Source: Bacteroidota bacterium
Lineage (GTDB): Bacteria; Bacteroidota; Bacteroidia; Flavobacteriales; Weeksellaceae
Length of the DNA: 34,063 nt
NCBI GenBank assembly: GCA_023393915.1
Contig: JAEXBS010000091.1
Location: 1-34,063 of the forward strand
Direction of reading: 5' to 3'
Within the stretch, counting starts at the first letter, position 1, and every line of letters starts with the position of its first letter. The notes under the pieces were generated by a model. The model was not told the origin of the DNA and ran no database searches. It was given only the letters and a program-made list of their open reading frames with translations. This document shows, in pieces, positions 23,544 to 30,788 of this stretch. The position numbers and the translations under genes were made by a program.

Positions 23544-23726
23544 ATGGCAGATTATATTCAACTAGAAATGAAGTGTCAAGGTAAGAAAACAGAAGTAAAG
23601 ATCAACGGACGTAGAATAAAATCGTATTCAGATTATGAGGAAGTTCTAAAGACCATAGATAAGAAAGCACTAAGCACTTTATACAATCAGCTAAGTATGA
23701 TAGAAGGAATACTTTGCAGCTATTAA
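23544..23726 (+). CDS. Hypothetical small early protein
   Basis: 60 residues with two Cys (C11 and C58), one strand pair (YIQLEMKCQGKKTEVKING) and two helices. The family is not recognised. It lies 7 bp after the previous gene, so they are likely co-translated. Confidence 0.5.
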   Translation: MADYIQLEMKCQGKKTEVKINGRRIKSYSDYEEVLKTIDKKALSTLYNQLSMIEGILCSY

Positions 23727-23733
23727 AAACCAA

Positions 23734-23751
23734 GGGGGTGCAAAAGCCCCC
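23734..23751 (+). promoter_or_regulatory. Leader hairpin, TGYAAMAG loop family
   Basis: GGGGG (23734-23738) and CCCCC (23747-23751) around TGCAAAAG. It ends 16 nt before the ATG at 23768. Third member of the family with 12-31 and 14059-14078. Confidence 0.6.
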
Positions 23752-23767
23752 ACTAAAACTAAAAGAT

Positions 23768-25165
23768 ATGTTAGAAAGAAAACAATTGCATGATTACCAG
23801 CGTACAGCAGTAGAGCACATAGAGAAGAACCCGTACTGCGGTCTGTTCCTGGATATGGGGCTGGGTAAGACTGTGAGCACCTTAACGGCTATACTTGACT
23901 TGCTAGAGAACTGTGTTATATCTAAGGTTCTTGTAGTAGCCCCCAAACGAGTAACACAGGTTACATGGGGGAACGAGATCGAGAGCTGGGAGCACCTAAA
24001 AGGTTTACGCCTGTCTGTCATTGACGGGACAGCCGATCAGCGCAGAGCCGCCATGATGGTAGATGCCGATATATACGCGGTCAGCCGTGACAATATCGTA
24101 TGGCTTATACAGGAGTATGGGGGCGTTCGCATACCCTATGATATGGTAGTGATTGACGAGCTGTCCAGTTTCAAGAACCACGCCTCGAAGCGTTTCAAGG
24201 CGTTTAGAAAGGTCCGCAAGTTCATACCTAGAGTTGTCGGTCTTACTGGAACGCCATCGCCGAACGGGCTTATAGACCTTTGGGCACAAATGTATTTAAT
24301 TGATGAGGGGCAGAGGCTAGGCAAGTCAATAGGCAGATACAGAGATGAGTTTTTCACGGCTGGACAGCGTAATGGGGACATAGTGTATTCGTACATTCCT
24401 AAATCGCCAGCAGAGGAGACCGAGCAAAAGATAAGCACCCGTATATCTGACATATGCCTGTCGATGACAGCCGAGGACTACCTAAAAATGCCCGATAAGA
24501 TTATGATATACGATAATGTGGAGATGGACGAGAAGGACTATAAACAGTACAAGGAGTTTGAACGCGAGCGTATTCTCGAACTTATAGACAGAGACGAACC
24601 GTTAAGCGCGGCAAGCGCAGCAGCGTTAAGCAACAAACTGCAACAGTTCGCAAATGGTGCGGTGTATGATTCAGAACGGAACGTTATGCAGGTGCACGAT
24701 CGGAAAATCGAGAAACTGAAAGAGCTAGTAGAAGCAGCTAACGGAAACCCTGTACTGGTTGCATACTCATTCAAACATGACCTAGATAAGATAACCGAGG
24801 CATTGAAGGAGTACAAGCCCGTCAAGTTACAGACACCAGCAGATATGCAGAGATGGAACGAGGGAAAGATACAAGTTCTTATAACGCACCCGGCATCAGC
24901 AGGGCATGGGCTTAACTTGCAGAAAGGCGGTAATATTATCATTTGGTACGGTAACACATGGTCTTTGGAGTTGTACTTACAGTTTAACGCTAGGTTATAC
25001 AGGCAAGGGCAAAAGAAGCCCGTCTACATCCATCACATAGTAACGAAGGGAACAGTAGACGAAAAGATAATACGTTCGCTGGGTGGCAAGAAAGACACAC
25101 AGGACGGTCTAATGAATTGCATAAAGGAATTAATGGAGTATTATTCAAAAACGAAGAAAGTATGA
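23768..25165 (+). CDS. SNF2-type superfamily 2 helicase
   Basis: 465 residues. Motif I DMGLGKT is near residues 30-36, motif II is DELSS (about 133-137), motif III is GLTGTPSPNG (about 157-166), and the C-terminal lobe has motif V ASAGHGLNLQ (about 376-385) and motif VI QFNARLYRQGQK (about 405-416). These are the seven SF2/SNF2 hallmarks. The protein should move on double-stranded DNA or remodel protein-DNA complexes; in phages it often serves replication restart. A start at 23714 would run through the leader hairpin and is rejected. Its TGA overlaps the next ATG. Confidence 0.9.
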   Translation: MLERKQLHDYQRTAVEHIEKNPYCGLFLDMGLGKTVSTLTAILDLLENCVISKVLVVAPKRVTQVTWGNEIESWEHLKGLRLSVIDGTADQRRAAMMVDADIYAVSRDNIVWLIQEYGGVRIPYDMVVIDELSSFKNHASKRFKAFRKVRKFIPRVVGLTGTPSPNGLIDLWAQMYLIDEGQRLGKSIGRYRDEFFTAGQRNGDIVYSYIPKSPAEETEQKISTRISDICLSMTAEDYLKMPDKIMIYDNVEMDEKDYKQYKEFERERILELIDRDEPLSAASAAALSNKLQQFANGAVYDSERNVMQVHDRKIEKLKELVEAANGNPVLVAYSFKHDLDKITEALKEYKPVKLQTPADMQRWNEGKIQVLITHPASAGHGLNLQKGGNIIIWYGNTWSLELYLQFNARLYRQGQKKPVYIHHIVTKGTVDEKIIRSLGGKKDTQDGLMNCIKELMEYYSKTKKV

Positions 25166-25323
25166 TAAGATTTATTCATTTGGGTGTTGTGTACGAAACA
25201 CACAGTACCAACTACCAGCAGTATGCCCAGGGCGAGATCAGCCAGCTGTGTTTGTTATACCGTAGCTTTACGATCAAGAATTACGAATTTAGCGATAGAC
25301 AATATAATTATAGAATAGTATGA
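25162..25323 (+). CDS. Hypothetical mini-protein
   Basis: 53 residues, starting in ATGA overlap with the helicase stop. Rich in Tyr (YETHSTNYQQYAQ, NYEFSDRQYNY). The family is not recognised. Another ATGA overlap joins it to the next gene, so this is a translationally coupled set. Confidence 0.5.
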   Translation: MIRFIHLGVVYETHSTNYQQYAQGEISQLCLLYRSFTIKNYEFSDRQYNYRIV

Positions 25324-25778
25324 GAACATTATTGATAGATGAAAAAGGTGTTATGTATTGGGCTTCACTGCTTGATATTAGAGATTTAAGGGCTGGGATC
25401 AGAAAACCGTCAACCGTGTTGCCCAGTTTGGAGAAAACGAGATTGGAGGATGTCACCACGGAGGAATTTGGCAGCCGATTATATGTTGAATTTATATGCA
25501 ACAGGGCGAAAAACGAACGTGTGTACAACAGGGCAAAGATAGCAAGCGGTGGACGTACCGTGAAGGCCTACGGATACTTGCAAGGGTTATTCGGTTTTAG
25601 AACTGACGTGGCTGCATTGATAGAAGGGCACATGTATATAATTCCAATGGAGGATGCCATAGAATACACTTTGGGCCTTATTAACAGGGCTGGACTTATA
25701 AACAGAATGGATGCGCGACTGTCCGTCCGACGCGATTTTGATCATTTAGGAGTTACTAACTATTTAATAGTTGTATGA
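25320..25778 (+). CDS. Hypothetical early protein
   Basis: 152 residues, alpha-beta, family not recognised. Visible parts are an N-terminal strand (MRTLLIDEKGVMYW), a charged middle with EEFGSRLYVEFICNRAKNE, and a Gly-rich loop (ASGGRTVKAYGYLQGLFG). No membrane or metal site. It follows the mini-protein by overlap. Confidence 0.55.
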   Translation: MRTLLIDEKGVMYWASLLDIRDLRAGIRKPSTVLPSLEKTRLEDVTTEEFGSRLYVEFICNRAKNERVYNRAKIASGGRTVKAYGYLQGLFGFRTDVAALIEGHMYIIPMEDAIEYTLGLINRAGLINRMDARLSVRRDFDHLGVTNYLIVV

Positions 25779-25779
25779 T

Positions 25780-26178
25780 ATGATAAAGTTTGTAGATTTA
25801 TGCAACGCGTTCAATGTGCACGCGTTTATAGTTTGGGAGTTCCTTCACAGGTACGGACACACAAAGGGGGTAACTAAGGATAAATGGGGGCGTGGTTATG
25901 TGCTATCGTCCGAGTGTAACAAATGGCTGCACGAGTTCACCGAGTATCTAGTGTTTCAAGAATACAGTTATAAACAGGAGATCAACAAAGGGCAATACAC
26001 GTATCGTGACCCCGAACGATTCCAAAGGGAAAAGGAAAGTGAAACGGACGTTCTTAAGGTTTACGGTGCAAAAGATGGTCTCATCATTAGGACAGACAAT
26101 TATAAGAACGGATCTAAATCGGTTAAGTGCTGGGATGCCGAGGAATGTGTGTGGAAGTATCAAAATGTAAGCAGCTAG
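25780..26178 (+). CDS. Hypothetical protein ending the early unit
   Basis: 132 residues from ATG 25780 (a TTG at 25771 would add three). The first 35 residues (FVDLCNAFNVHAFIVWEFLHRYG) could be a helix-turn-helix, and the middle has charged helices (DPERFQREKESETDVLKVYG). The family is not recognised. The TAG stop lies in the first unit of a tandem repeat that forms the early terminator. Confidence 0.5.
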   Translation: MIKFVDLCNAFNVHAFIVWEFLHRYGHTKGVTKDKWGRGYVLSSECNKWLHEFTEYLVFQEYSYKQEINKGQYTYRDPERFQREKESETDVLKVYGAKDGLIIRTDNYKNGSKSVKCWDAEECVWKYQNVSS

Positions 26179-26276
26179 TCGAAAGAAAATAATCAAAATG
26201 ATAGCAGCTAATCGAAAGAAAATAATCAAAATGACACAAGGTGATCGCCTGTTCAATGTCATTTTGATTATTTTCT
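26170..26276 (+). terminator. Early-unit terminator with tandem 33-bp repeat
   Basis: Two 33-bp direct repeats (26170-26202 and 26203-26235) differ at two bases. An inverted arm at 26257-26276 pairs perfectly over 20 bp with 26217-26236, and with a single G-U pair over the first unit (26184-26203). So one 3' arm can pair with either of two 5' arms. T-rich sequence is present in the right arm. It probably ends the early transcript. Confidence 0.75.
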
Positions 26277-26733
26277 GTTTCTTGACAGGGTTGTCAAATC
26301 TTTTCAAGTCGTGAAAAATGATGGAACAGGGGTATATGTTAATGAACTAAAACGTGGTTTAACGTATGTGAACAAGGTGTTCCAGGTGTTCCAGATGTTC
26401 CGACATTATTTTTGAGTGTCGGAACACCTCAAACCCCGATGAACACTAGGTTTTCTTTATACTGTTCCATATGTTCTATATAATATATATAAAAGAGTAT
26501 ATAATGAAAAATAAATAAATAGAATACAGTAAAGGGGTATATATACGGTATTCTATTAAAAATCATTTTTAAACAACCTATATAGGAAAAATGATGGAAC
26601 ACGGAACAAGTGTCGGAACACTTGGGGCTAAACACCTGTGTTTGAGATGATTAGCCTGTTCCGACACTTTTTTGTCATAGTTTATTACCAAATTAGGTGG
26701 TTTTTGAGAATTGTTTGCAAGGACTCTACTAGA
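26277..26733. other. Intergenic stretch around copy B
   Basis: Between the early terminator and the terminase promoter there is no acceptable gene. Apart from the structured copy B it holds a GTGTTCC tandem at 26375-26392, a short AT-rich piece and an inverted motif near 26281-26300 (TTGACAGGGTTGTCAA). Together with 9824-10266 this is one of the two noncoding stretches that split the genome. Confidence 0.7.
26387..26669. repeat. Duplicated structured intergenic element, copy B
   Basis: About 283 bp, the counterpart of 9838-10128. Hairpins: 26396-26405 with 26417-26426 (TGTTCCGACA, 10 bp); 26518-26527 with 26548-26557 (10 bp, loop again 20 nt with AAAGGGGTATATA); 26608-26620 with 26657-26669 (13 bp), followed by TTTT. 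The second stem changes from G:C to A:T at its outer pair while still pairing. GTGTTCC also occurs in tandem just before it. A third short piece, GAAAAATGATGGAACA, lies at about 26314. It is placed between early terminator and terminase promoter. Confidence 0.85.
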
Positions 26734-26765
26734 TTGGTATGTGCTGGTGAACTTATATATCTTTG
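26734..26765 (+). promoter_or_regulatory. Late promoter for the terminase operon
   Basis: TTG at 26734-26736, 21 bp, TATCTTTG at 26758-26765: close to the Bacteroidota consensus. The leader that follows has a GC-rich stretch (26778-26807, GCGCGCATGCGTGCGAGCG), unusual in this genome. Confidence 0.75.
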
Positions 26766-26829
26766 CATCTATTAAGACCGAGCGCGCATGCGTGCGAGCG
26801 AGCGTTCATTACCTAATAACAAACGAGCG

Positions 26830-27432
26830 ATGGCAGCAGATACAAAGAAAGGAATTACTAAGGGGATGGCAACCAAGAAAACAGCCAAACAGAAAAAAGA
26901 CATCAAGGAGTGCACCGAGTTGATCCAGTGCCTAAACACTAGAGGCGTCCGAGGTGCGAAACTGGAAAGCCTAGAGGACTGCATCGACTACTTAACCGAG
27001 TACGTCGAGTGGTGTCGGGCTAACCCACTAATGACTAACGAGGTGTTGAAGGGAGGACAGGCAGCAGGAACACTAGTACCAGTGCCCAAACTTCGTGCTT
27101 TGAGCGTAGGGGCGTTTTGTTTGTTCATCGGATGGAGTATCAAAGACTTCAACAAGAATGCCGAGAAACTCCTTAAACTAGCCGAGGACGGTAACGAAGA
27201 AGCCGAGATACTCTCGCTAGGGTATTCACTGATTAAGGAAACGATTACAACCGATATGGACGAGAGCGCACTTAGTGGTTTGGTTGATGCTAACTACATG
27301 GCTAAACTCCGTGGGCTACGTGACTTGAAGGACGTAACCAGCAACGGCAAGGAAGCAGGCACGAAGGCAATGCAGGTAAATGTGTTGTCCGAGGATGCAG
27401 TGAACAACCTAAAGAAGCTAGGAGCGATCTAG
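26830..27432 (+). CDS. Putative terminase small subunit
   Basis: 200 residues from ATG 26830; earlier in-frame starts lie in the GC-rich leader. The N-terminus is Lys-rich (KKTAKQKKDIKE). The middle segment LRALSVGAFCLFIGWSIKDF resembles the DNA-binding helix-turn-helix stretch of small terminase subunits in Bacteroides phages, and the C-terminal part is helical (ALSGLVDANYMAKLRGLRDL). Its role is to recognise the packaging site and load the large subunit. The large subunit follows one gene later. It ends in a strong terminator-promoter hairpin. Confidence 0.65.
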   Translation: MAADTKKGITKGMATKKTAKQKKDIKECTELIQCLNTRGVRGAKLESLEDCIDYLTEYVEWCRANPLMTNEVLKGGQAAGTLVPVPKLRALSVGAFCLFIGWSIKDFNKNAEKLLKLAEDGNEEAEILSLGYSLIKETITTDMDESALSGLVDANYMAKLRGLRDLKDVTSNGKEAGTKAMQVNVLSEDAVNNLKKLGAI

Positions 27433-27451
27433 GGTATAACTCTGTTAAACT

Positions 27452-27494
27452 AGGCACATACAGAAGTAAACACTACTTTTGTATGTGCCTTTTT
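27452..27494 (+). terminator. Terminator hairpin containing a -7 box
   Basis: A 17-bp stem (27452-27468 with 27474-27490, one G-U pair, loop of 5 nt) is followed by TTTT. The right arm begins with TACTTTTG (27474-27481), which fits the -7 consensus TAnnTTTG. So the small terminase transcript could end here and a new one start. No good -33 is seen. Confidence 0.65.
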
Positions 27495-27522
27495 GGCTTA
27501 AACACTTAAAAACTTTAGAACC

Positions 27523-27792
27523 ATGATAGATTACATACGAAACGAAGGCGGCAGTGCAGAACTGATCCGCAACAAGGAAACAGCAATGAACGGACGGGTG
27601 ACTTTAAGAGCATACACCGATTTAGCTGTTTTAATGCCTGCTGTTGAACAATTAGCCCGTGAGCGTGCAGTTACAAGCATTATAGTAGAAAGTCGCGCTA
27701 CGAGCCTAGAGATACCGCCATTGACCGCACTAGGGTACACCTATGTATGCAGTAAACCGAATAACCGAATATTAATGGCGAAGATACTATGA
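27523..27792 (+). CDS. Hypothetical protein between terminase subunits
   Basis: 89 residues, family not recognised. A mixed alpha-beta protein (GRVTLRAYTDLAVLMPAVEQ, VTSIIVESRATSLEIPPL) with one Cys. Its TGA overlaps the TerL ATG in ATGA, so it is co-translated with the large terminase. Possibly a packaging accessory. Confidence 0.55.
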   Translation: MIDYIRNEGGSAELIRNKETAMNGRVTLRAYTDLAVLMPAVEQLARERAVTSIIVESRATSLEIPPLTALGYTYVCSKPNNRILMAKIL

Positions 27793-28946
27793 ACGTAACA
27801 TTTACTTTTGAAAAGCTATTGGATGCCTTCGTTAACCCTCGATACCGTGGGATAGCTTCCAAGGGCGGTACTAGATCGGGTAAGACGTGGGCAGTGTTGC
27901 AGATGCTGCATATACTGGCAAAGACGAACCCTAACCCTCTAGTCATTTCCTGTGTGGCAGCTACGTTCCCTATGGTTAAACGCGGTATGCTACGTGACTT
28001 TAAAGCGATGGTGGCAGCCGAGGGAGATTGGGACGAGAACCGATTTAACAAGACGGAAAGCACCTATGAGTACGAGAGCGGCACGATTATTGAGTTCTTC
28101 TCCTGTGATAACGCTGGTAAGGTACACGGCCCTGCCCGTGATATACTGTTTATCAATGAAGCACAGGGCATACCCAGGGAGATATACCGACAGTTGGACA
28201 TACGTACCCGAAAGAAGGTAATCATTGACTTTAACCCTGTCCGGAAGTTTTGGGGTGAAACAGAGTTTGCAGGCGATCGGTACGTAACCATACACTCGAC
28301 ATACCTAGATAACCCGTACTTGACGCCCGAACAAGTGCACGCGATCGAAAAGAACAAGGGCGATGAGAATTGGTGGCGTGTCTACGGTGAGGGTATGACA
28401 GGTGGCGTAGAAGGGAACGTTTACCCCGAATATGAAGTTATAGACGAGATGCCCGAAGTGTACACAGGTAGATGCCTAGGGCTTGACTTCGGTTTTACCA
28501 ATGACCCGACAGCCATAGTAGATATACGCTTTGAAGGTTATAACCTGTTTCTCGACTTGCTGATGTACGAAACAGGGCTAACCAACTCACAGATAGGAGA
28601 CTACCTTACAGGACAGGCAATTAACCGAATAGTCACGGTGTGCGATAGCGCGGAACAGAAGAGTATAGTTGAACTTCAACGCGCCAAAGTTAAGGCAACA
28701 CCAGCGATCAAGGGCAAAGGCTCTATCGCTTCGGGTATTCAGCAGGTTAAGACGTTCAAACTGTATGTAACCAAACGCAGTACACACATGATGGACGAAC
28801 TGGATAACTACAAATGGGTTAAGGATGAGTTGAACGACACTTATACAAACGTTCCTATCGACGCGTGGAATCATAGCCTAGACGCTATGCGCTATGGAGT
28901 TGATTACTTGTTAAGAAAATACAGACCTAAAGCATTTACGCAATGA
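27789..28946 (+). CDS. Terminase large subunit
   Basis: 385 residues. The ATPase has Walker A GGTRSGKT (26-33) and Walker B ILFINEA with the catalytic Glu (119-125). The nuclease domain has acidic residues D233 (GLDFGFTNDP), D286 (VCDSAEQ) and D358/D365 (DAWNHSLDAMRYGVDYL), the triad of the RNase H-like fold. It drives DNA into the prohead and cuts it. The length is at the short end for TerL (400-550). Gene overlaps of 4 bp at both ends place it in a tight packaging operon. Confidence 0.93.
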   Translation: MNVTFTFEKLLDAFVNPRYRGIASKGGTRSGKTWAVLQMLHILAKTNPNPLVISCVAATFPMVKRGMLRDFKAMVAAEGDWDENRFNKTESTYEYESGTIIEFFSCDNAGKVHGPARDILFINEAQGIPREIYRQLDIRTRKKVIIDFNPVRKFWGETEFAGDRYVTIHSTYLDNPYLTPEQVHAIEKNKGDENWWRVYGEGMTGGVEGNVYPEYEVIDEMPEVYTGRCLGLDFGFTNDPTAIVDIRFEGYNLFLDLLMYETGLTNSQIGDYLTGQAINRIVTVCDSAEQKSIVELQRAKVKATPAIKGKGSIASGIQQVKTFKLYVTKRSTHMMDELDNYKWVKDELNDTYTNVPIDAWNHSLDAMRYGVDYLLRKYRPKAFTQ

Positions 28947-29533
28947 AAAAATATACAATTAAGGTTAAGATGTGGTTCAGTACGATTAAAAACATACTGA
29001 TCCTCAAACGGATAGCCAACCTACGTACAGACGCTAGACTGGCAATGACACAGGACGAACAAAGGTTGCTAACCGCACTGGTGGAAAAGCTAGAGCCGAG
29101 CAACTTAATAACTAGAAACGGTAAGATAACGTATAAAGCACCTACGCTAGAGGACGTTACTCTGTGGGACATGTTGGAAACACGTAGAGCGGACGGTAGC
29201 GTAGAACGTATTCACGCGTGGACTGGTGGAAAATATTCACCCGATACCGTTACCGACTGTATCAAGTTGGACAAGTATATACTTGAACGGCTTAAAGACG
29301 CTGACAGCCTGGAGGAAATGATATTTAACCAGCCTAAGGGGATGGAAGAGGGCGAAAGCGATCCGATCAAGGAGGCTAAAGCCCTGTTGGGTTTGGTACA
29401 AATCACCTCCGAACTGTTCCAGTGTTCCTTTGATGAGGCAAAGAAGGTGAATTATACTGACGCTATGCTGGCTATGTCCAAACGGATGGAAGAGATCGAG
29501 AAAGAGAAAGCTAAAATTAAAAACATGAAGTAA
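28943..29533 (+). CDS. Hypothetical protein after TerL
   Basis: 196 residues, family not recognised. The first 30 residues are basic and hydrophobic (MKKYTIKVKMWFSTIKNILI). The C-terminal 90 residues are helical with SDPIKEAKALLGLVQITSE and end in Lys/Glu-rich MEEIEKEKAKIKNMK, a probable coiled coil. The gene overlaps TerL by 4 bp and the next by 1 bp. In this place other phages have portal or head genes, so a head-tail interface role is possible but not shown. Confidence 0.55.
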   Translation: MKKYTIKVKMWFSTIKNILILKRIANLRTDARLAMTQDEQRLLTALVEKLEPSNLITRNGKITYKAPTLEDVTLWDMLETRRADGSVERIHAWTGGKYSPDTVTDCIKLDKYILERLKDADSLEEMIFNQPKGMEEGESDPIKEAKALLGLVQITSELFQCSFDEAKKVNYTDAMLAMSKRMEEIEKEKAKIKNMK

Positions 29534-29943
29534 TGACATTTGAAACAATTCTTAACATAGTTAGTGAACAAGCCGATATTATCGGTTTGCCACTTGTTTT
29601 CGGTGATACGAACGTACAGAACGTAGCAGCCAACAATCTAGGCGTTGACTTCTTTACGCTCGATATAGCCGGGGGTACGGTGGGTGTTACCACATATGCC
29701 AGTGACCCACAATATACGGTTGTTATTCGGTGTATGGGCACTAGCCACTATCTACGCAACGATGCGGAAGAGATAGCCACTCTTATACGTACAGACCTAG
29801 GAATACGATCCATGTTGCAGGCGGTTGTCTGTAAGTTGGAAGTAACCACAATGCGAATAACCAAACTACAAAACGAGTACGACAGCATCAAGTCGGGATG
29901 GCAGGTTACGTTCGATGTGATAGACAGTGCCCTAATAGACTAG
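29533..29943 (+). CDS. Putative tail-completion/head-tail joining protein
   Basis: 136 residues. The pattern of an N-terminal helix (FETILNIVSEQADIIG), a strand-rich middle (FFTLDIAGGTVGVTT, YTVVIRC) and a C-terminal strand (GWQVTFDVIDSAL) resembles small tail-terminator or head-tail joining proteins, but this is structure-based guesswork. No catalytic motif. It lies before a promoter and the HExxH gene. Confidence 0.45.
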   Translation: MTFETILNIVSEQADIIGLPLVFGDTNVQNVAANNLGVDFFTLDIAGGTVGVTTYASDPQYTVVIRCMGTSHYLRNDAEEIATLIRTDLGIRSMLQAVVCKLEVTTMRITKLQNEYDSIKSGWQVTFDVIDSALID

Positions 29944-29950
29944 TCACGGT

Positions 29951-29981
29951 TTGGTTTAGAGAAGCCAATACCCTATATTTG
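29951..29981 (+). promoter_or_regulatory. Promoter before the HExxH gene
   Basis: TTG at 29951-29953, 20 bp, TATATTTG at 29974-29981. The transcript should start near 29990. A promoter within a late structural operon marks the next gene as semi-independent. Confidence 0.75.
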
Positions 29982-30024
29982 CAAAGTGGGAACAAAACAA
30001 ACCAAAGCACCCACTTTAGCAAAT

Positions 30025-30375
30025 ATGAAAGTTATATACAATAAAGTCATACCGTTTAAGGGATTCAAAGCTATTAACTTATTCGGTTTCGTTTTCGTTC
30101 GCAAAGGGCAAAGAGTGTTCGACAGTACATTAAACCATGAAGCGATACACACCGCCCAAATGAAGGAACTTCTATACGTTCCGTTCTACATAGCGTATGT
30201 TGGTGAATGGCTGTTCAGACTGATACAAGGCCCGTTCATACGCTCCAAAGGTGTACAGGTTAAGAAGTCAGCCTACGATAGAATATCATTCGAGATAGAA
30301 GCCTACAAGCACGCACACAACGATCAGTACCTAAAAACTAGAAAACATTTCGCGCAATGGAGAAAGCAATCATAG
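30025..30375 (+). CDS. HExxH putative metallopeptidase-like protein
   Basis: 116 residues. It contains H38-E39-A-I-H42 (LNHEAIHTAQ), a zinc-binding HExxH motif, and a second acidic segment SFEIEAY (E90, E92), which could supply the third ligand. Between them LYVPFYIAYVGEWLFRLI is a hydrophobic, possibly membrane-touching helix. A similar arrangement (LNHE-IH, WYG-like helix, SFE-EAY) is common in cellular proteins of Bacteroidota. It has its own promoter and overlaps the next gene by 19 bp. The substrate is unknown; a moron-like origin is plausible. A start at 29986 would overlap the leader. Confidence 0.6.
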   Translation: MKVIYNKVIPFKGFKAINLFGFVFVRKGQRVFDSTLNHEAIHTAQMKELLYVPFYIAYVGEWLFRLIQGPFIRSKGVQVKKSAYDRISFEIEAYKHAHNDQYLKTRKHFAQWRKQS

Positions 30376-30788
30376 ACCTAGTTCAACAACTACGTGACGA
30401 AGTTATCGCCAACTATAAGAATAAACGCCTTATAGCTAGTGGTAACTTTGAACGCGAAACGGTTGTTGTGGACGGTGGCGACAGCGTTCAGATAGTAGCA
30501 CCGCATTACGTGTATCAGATGGTACAGGGTAGACGAGGTGGGAGCGCACCGCCTGTAAGCGTTATTAGACAATGGATCAAGGACAAGAACGCGCAAGGTG
30601 CTGATATACCTTTGGAGGCAGCCTGGGCGATCGTTACCAAGATCAGACAGGACGGTATCAAAGTTCCCAATAGGTTCAATGATGGGACAGCCGTAAAGAG
30701 CGTTATCAACCCACAACGGGTACAACAGTTAACGGCTGATATAAGCGAAATAATTAAAGCAAGAATATTACAAATATTAACAAAATGA
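30357..30788 (+). CDS. Putative HK97-gp10-like tail completion protein
   Basis: 143 residues. After an N-terminal helix (IIDLVQQLRDEVIANYKNK), the segments LIASGNFERET, VYQMVQGRRGG and PPVSVIRQWIKDKN resemble the gp10/neck type of head-tail joining proteins. No enzymatic motif is present. Size and position before the large tail genes agree. Confidence is moderate because the likeness is by eye. Confidence 0.55.
   Translation: MEKAIIDLVQQLRDEVIANYKNKRLIASGNFERETVVVDGGDSVQIVAPHYVYQMVQGRRGGSAPPVSVIRQWIKDKNAQGADIPLEAAWAIVTKIRQDGIKVPNRFNDGTAVKSVINPQRVQQLTADISEIIKARILQILTK

Noticed and set aside
26429..26635. Minus-strand frame of 68 residues in copy B
   Set aside because: Aromatic-rich reading of AT-rich hairpins, not present in copy A.
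26375..26669. TGTTCC repeats as a CRISPR array
   Set aside because: Repeats are 6-13 bp, irregular and inverted, with no spacers of even length.
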